From a virus: a stretch of DNA of 22,673 nucleotides. Both the position numbers and the translations under genes were made by a program. Shown here piece after piece: positions 21,800 to 22,673 of the stretch. The stretch is from positions 4,902 to 27,574 of the IMG/VR virus record IMGVR_UViG_3300030202_001595; one strand, 5' to 3'. Each line of letters opens with the position of its first letter. Position 1 is the stretch's first letter. The notes beneath the pieces were generated by a model that was given only the letters and a program-made list of their open reading frames with translations, was not told the origin of the DNA and ran no database searches.

Positions 21800-22655
21800 T
21801 TGTTCTATATTTGATCAGTACGAAGATACTTATGAACAGAGATTTTCTGATCGTGATGTAGTAAATATACAAGATTTACAATCCATAGAACTTAAAAACG
21901 CACCCATACCAAAATTAAGCCCAGTAGTCGCTGTATATCCCACAGCCTTTACAGATCAAACTGGTCAAAGAAAAAGCAACAGCGAGTTTGCTTTATTTAG
22001 CACAGCCATAACACAACAACCAAACGCTCTGCTTATACGAGCTTTAAAACATGCAGGAGATGGCAAATTTTTTAGAGTAGTAGAAAGAGTTGGATTAGAT
22101 AATCTTACCAAAGAAAGACAATTAATAAGATCAGCCAGGGAACAAACAGCCTCAGAAGAAGAAAAGAAAAAAGCATTAAGGCCATTACTATTTGCAGGTA
22201 TATTAATTGAAGGAGCTGTTATATCTTACGAAGCCAACCTTGAATCTGGTGGTATAGGGGCTAGGTATCTTGGTATTGGTAATAGCGTACAGTATCGAGA
22301 AGATAATATAACTGTAAGTTTACGCATGGTTTCTGTAGCTACAGGAGAGGTTTTGCTAGAAGTATTAAGTCAAAAAACCATATTTAGTTATGGTAAATCT
22401 GAAGATGTATTTAGGTTTATTGAGGCAAATACCGAGCTAGTAGAGATAGAACTAGGCAACGCTAGAAACGAATCATCAACCATAGCTTTAATGAAAGCTA
22501 TAGAAGGAGGTGTGCTAGAAATTATTAATATTGGTTATGAAAAAAGTTTTTGGATTTTACAAAATGAAAATGTAGGAGTAGAATTAAATGATGAAGAAAC
22601 TAAAATTGATGAGCCTAATTGTGATGCTGAGTGCATTGACAACATACGCGGCTGA
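21750..22655 (+). CDS. csgG: CsgG curli secretion pore lipoprotein
   Basis: CsgG is an outer-membrane lipoprotein forming a nonameric secretion channel for curli subunits. The N-terminus has a short hydrophobic signal ending in a lipobox LSSC with Cys18. Family blocks are all present: TDQTGQRKSNSEFALFSTAITQQ (68-90), LLIRALKH, FFRVVERVGLDNLTKERQLIRSAR (107-130), GILIEGAVISYEANLESGGIGARYLGIGNSVQYREDNITVSLRMVSVATGEVL, and KTIFSYGKSEDVFRFIEANTELVEIELG, ending IGYEKSFWILQNE. It aligns with E. coli CsgG (277 aa) almost end to end, with an added acidic, Cys-containing tail (290-301). The start within csgF is set by the lipobox. It is placed with csgF ahead and an exported gene behind. Confidence 0.95.
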   Translation: MAQLLKSQFLLVLLLSSCSIFDQYEDTYEQRFSDRDVVNIQDLQSIELKNAPIPKLSPVVAVYPTAFTDQTGQRKSNSEFALFSTAITQQPNALLIRALKHAGDGKFFRVVERVGLDNLTKERQLIRSAREQTASEEEKKKALRPLLFAGILIEGAVISYEANLESGGIGARYLGIGNSVQYREDNITVSLRMVSVATGEVLLEVLSQKTIFSYGKSEDVFRFIEANTELVEIELGNARNESSTIALMKAIEGGVLEIINIGYEKSFWILQNENVGVELNDEETKIDEPNCDAECIDNIRG

Positions 22656-22673
22656 CAACGAAATATATGTAGA
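22588..22673 (+). CDS. Exported protein cut by the window edge, possible curlin-like substrate
   Basis: The first 28 codons of a further gene read MMKKLKLMSLIVMLSALTTYAADNEIYV, a classic signal peptide: Lys-rich start, hydrophobic core and a TYA-A type cleavage site. An AGGAG (22574-22578) stands 9 bases before ATG 22588, and a second ATG follows at once. The frame differs from that of csgG, whose end it overlaps by 68 bases. The mature start NEIYV would suit the N-x-I-x-V-x-Q-type repeat of curli subunits, but too little is visible to decide. CsgE-like or other envelope proteins are alternatives. Confidence 0.75.
   Translation, partial: MMKKLKLMSLIVMLSALTTYAADNEIYV

Overview
The window is an AT-rich, tightly packed stretch of tailed-phage genome (or a prophage-like or metagenomic copy of one). 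Almost every gene is on the plus strand, with 1-4 base overlaps or gaps of a few bases and Shine-Dalgarno sites of the AGGAG type. The structural proteins resemble those I associate with phages of streamlined marine bacteria (pelagiphage or methylophage-like viruses). The host is inferred from composition and family resemblance only.

Layout. Positions 1-254 hold two small leftward genes, the outer one cut by the window edge, with a good leftward terminator between them. Positions 255-515 are a divergent non-coding region with C-tracts and TATAAATA octamers. The rightward packaging and head block follows: large terminase (516-2027), two Lys-rich small proteins, an 819-aa portal (2966-5425), three small or low-complexity proteins, a small helical protein, a GroES-like co-chaperonin (6855-7361), a scaffold-like protein (7371-8366), a conserved head-region protein, a decoration-like protein and the major capsid protein (9508-10416). 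A textbook terminator (10433-10460) closes this unit. A 107-base leader with an inverted repeat precedes the next block: two small virion proteins, a run of tiny Lys/Arg/Gly-rich proteins (11532-12598, one with five KGTKYM repeats), a conserved 226-aa protein of unknown role, two adaptor-like connector proteins, a zinc-ribbon protein, a Rossmann-like protein, beta-rich tail proteins and a 665-aa fibre with a C-terminal S74-type chaperone domain (17078-19075). No tape-measure gene is visible, so a short-tailed (podovirus-like) particle is the best guess.

The right end (19708-22673) is the most unusual part. After a staphylococcal-type nuclease come three small membrane proteins, two of them evident tandem paralogues, then a CsgF-like gene, a very clear CsgG gene (outer-membrane curli secretion pore lipoprotein), and the first 28 codons of another gene that begins with a signal peptide and runs off the window. 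This looks like a phage-borne curli-type secretion module (gate factor, pore and possibly a secreted substrate) placed where lysis genes often sit. I recall CsgG/CsgF-like genes being reported in some marine phages, so the pore itself may not be new. The membrane-protein neighbours and the exported downstream gene deserve attention. No small terminase, endolysin, integrase, tRNA or CRISPR is seen in the window.
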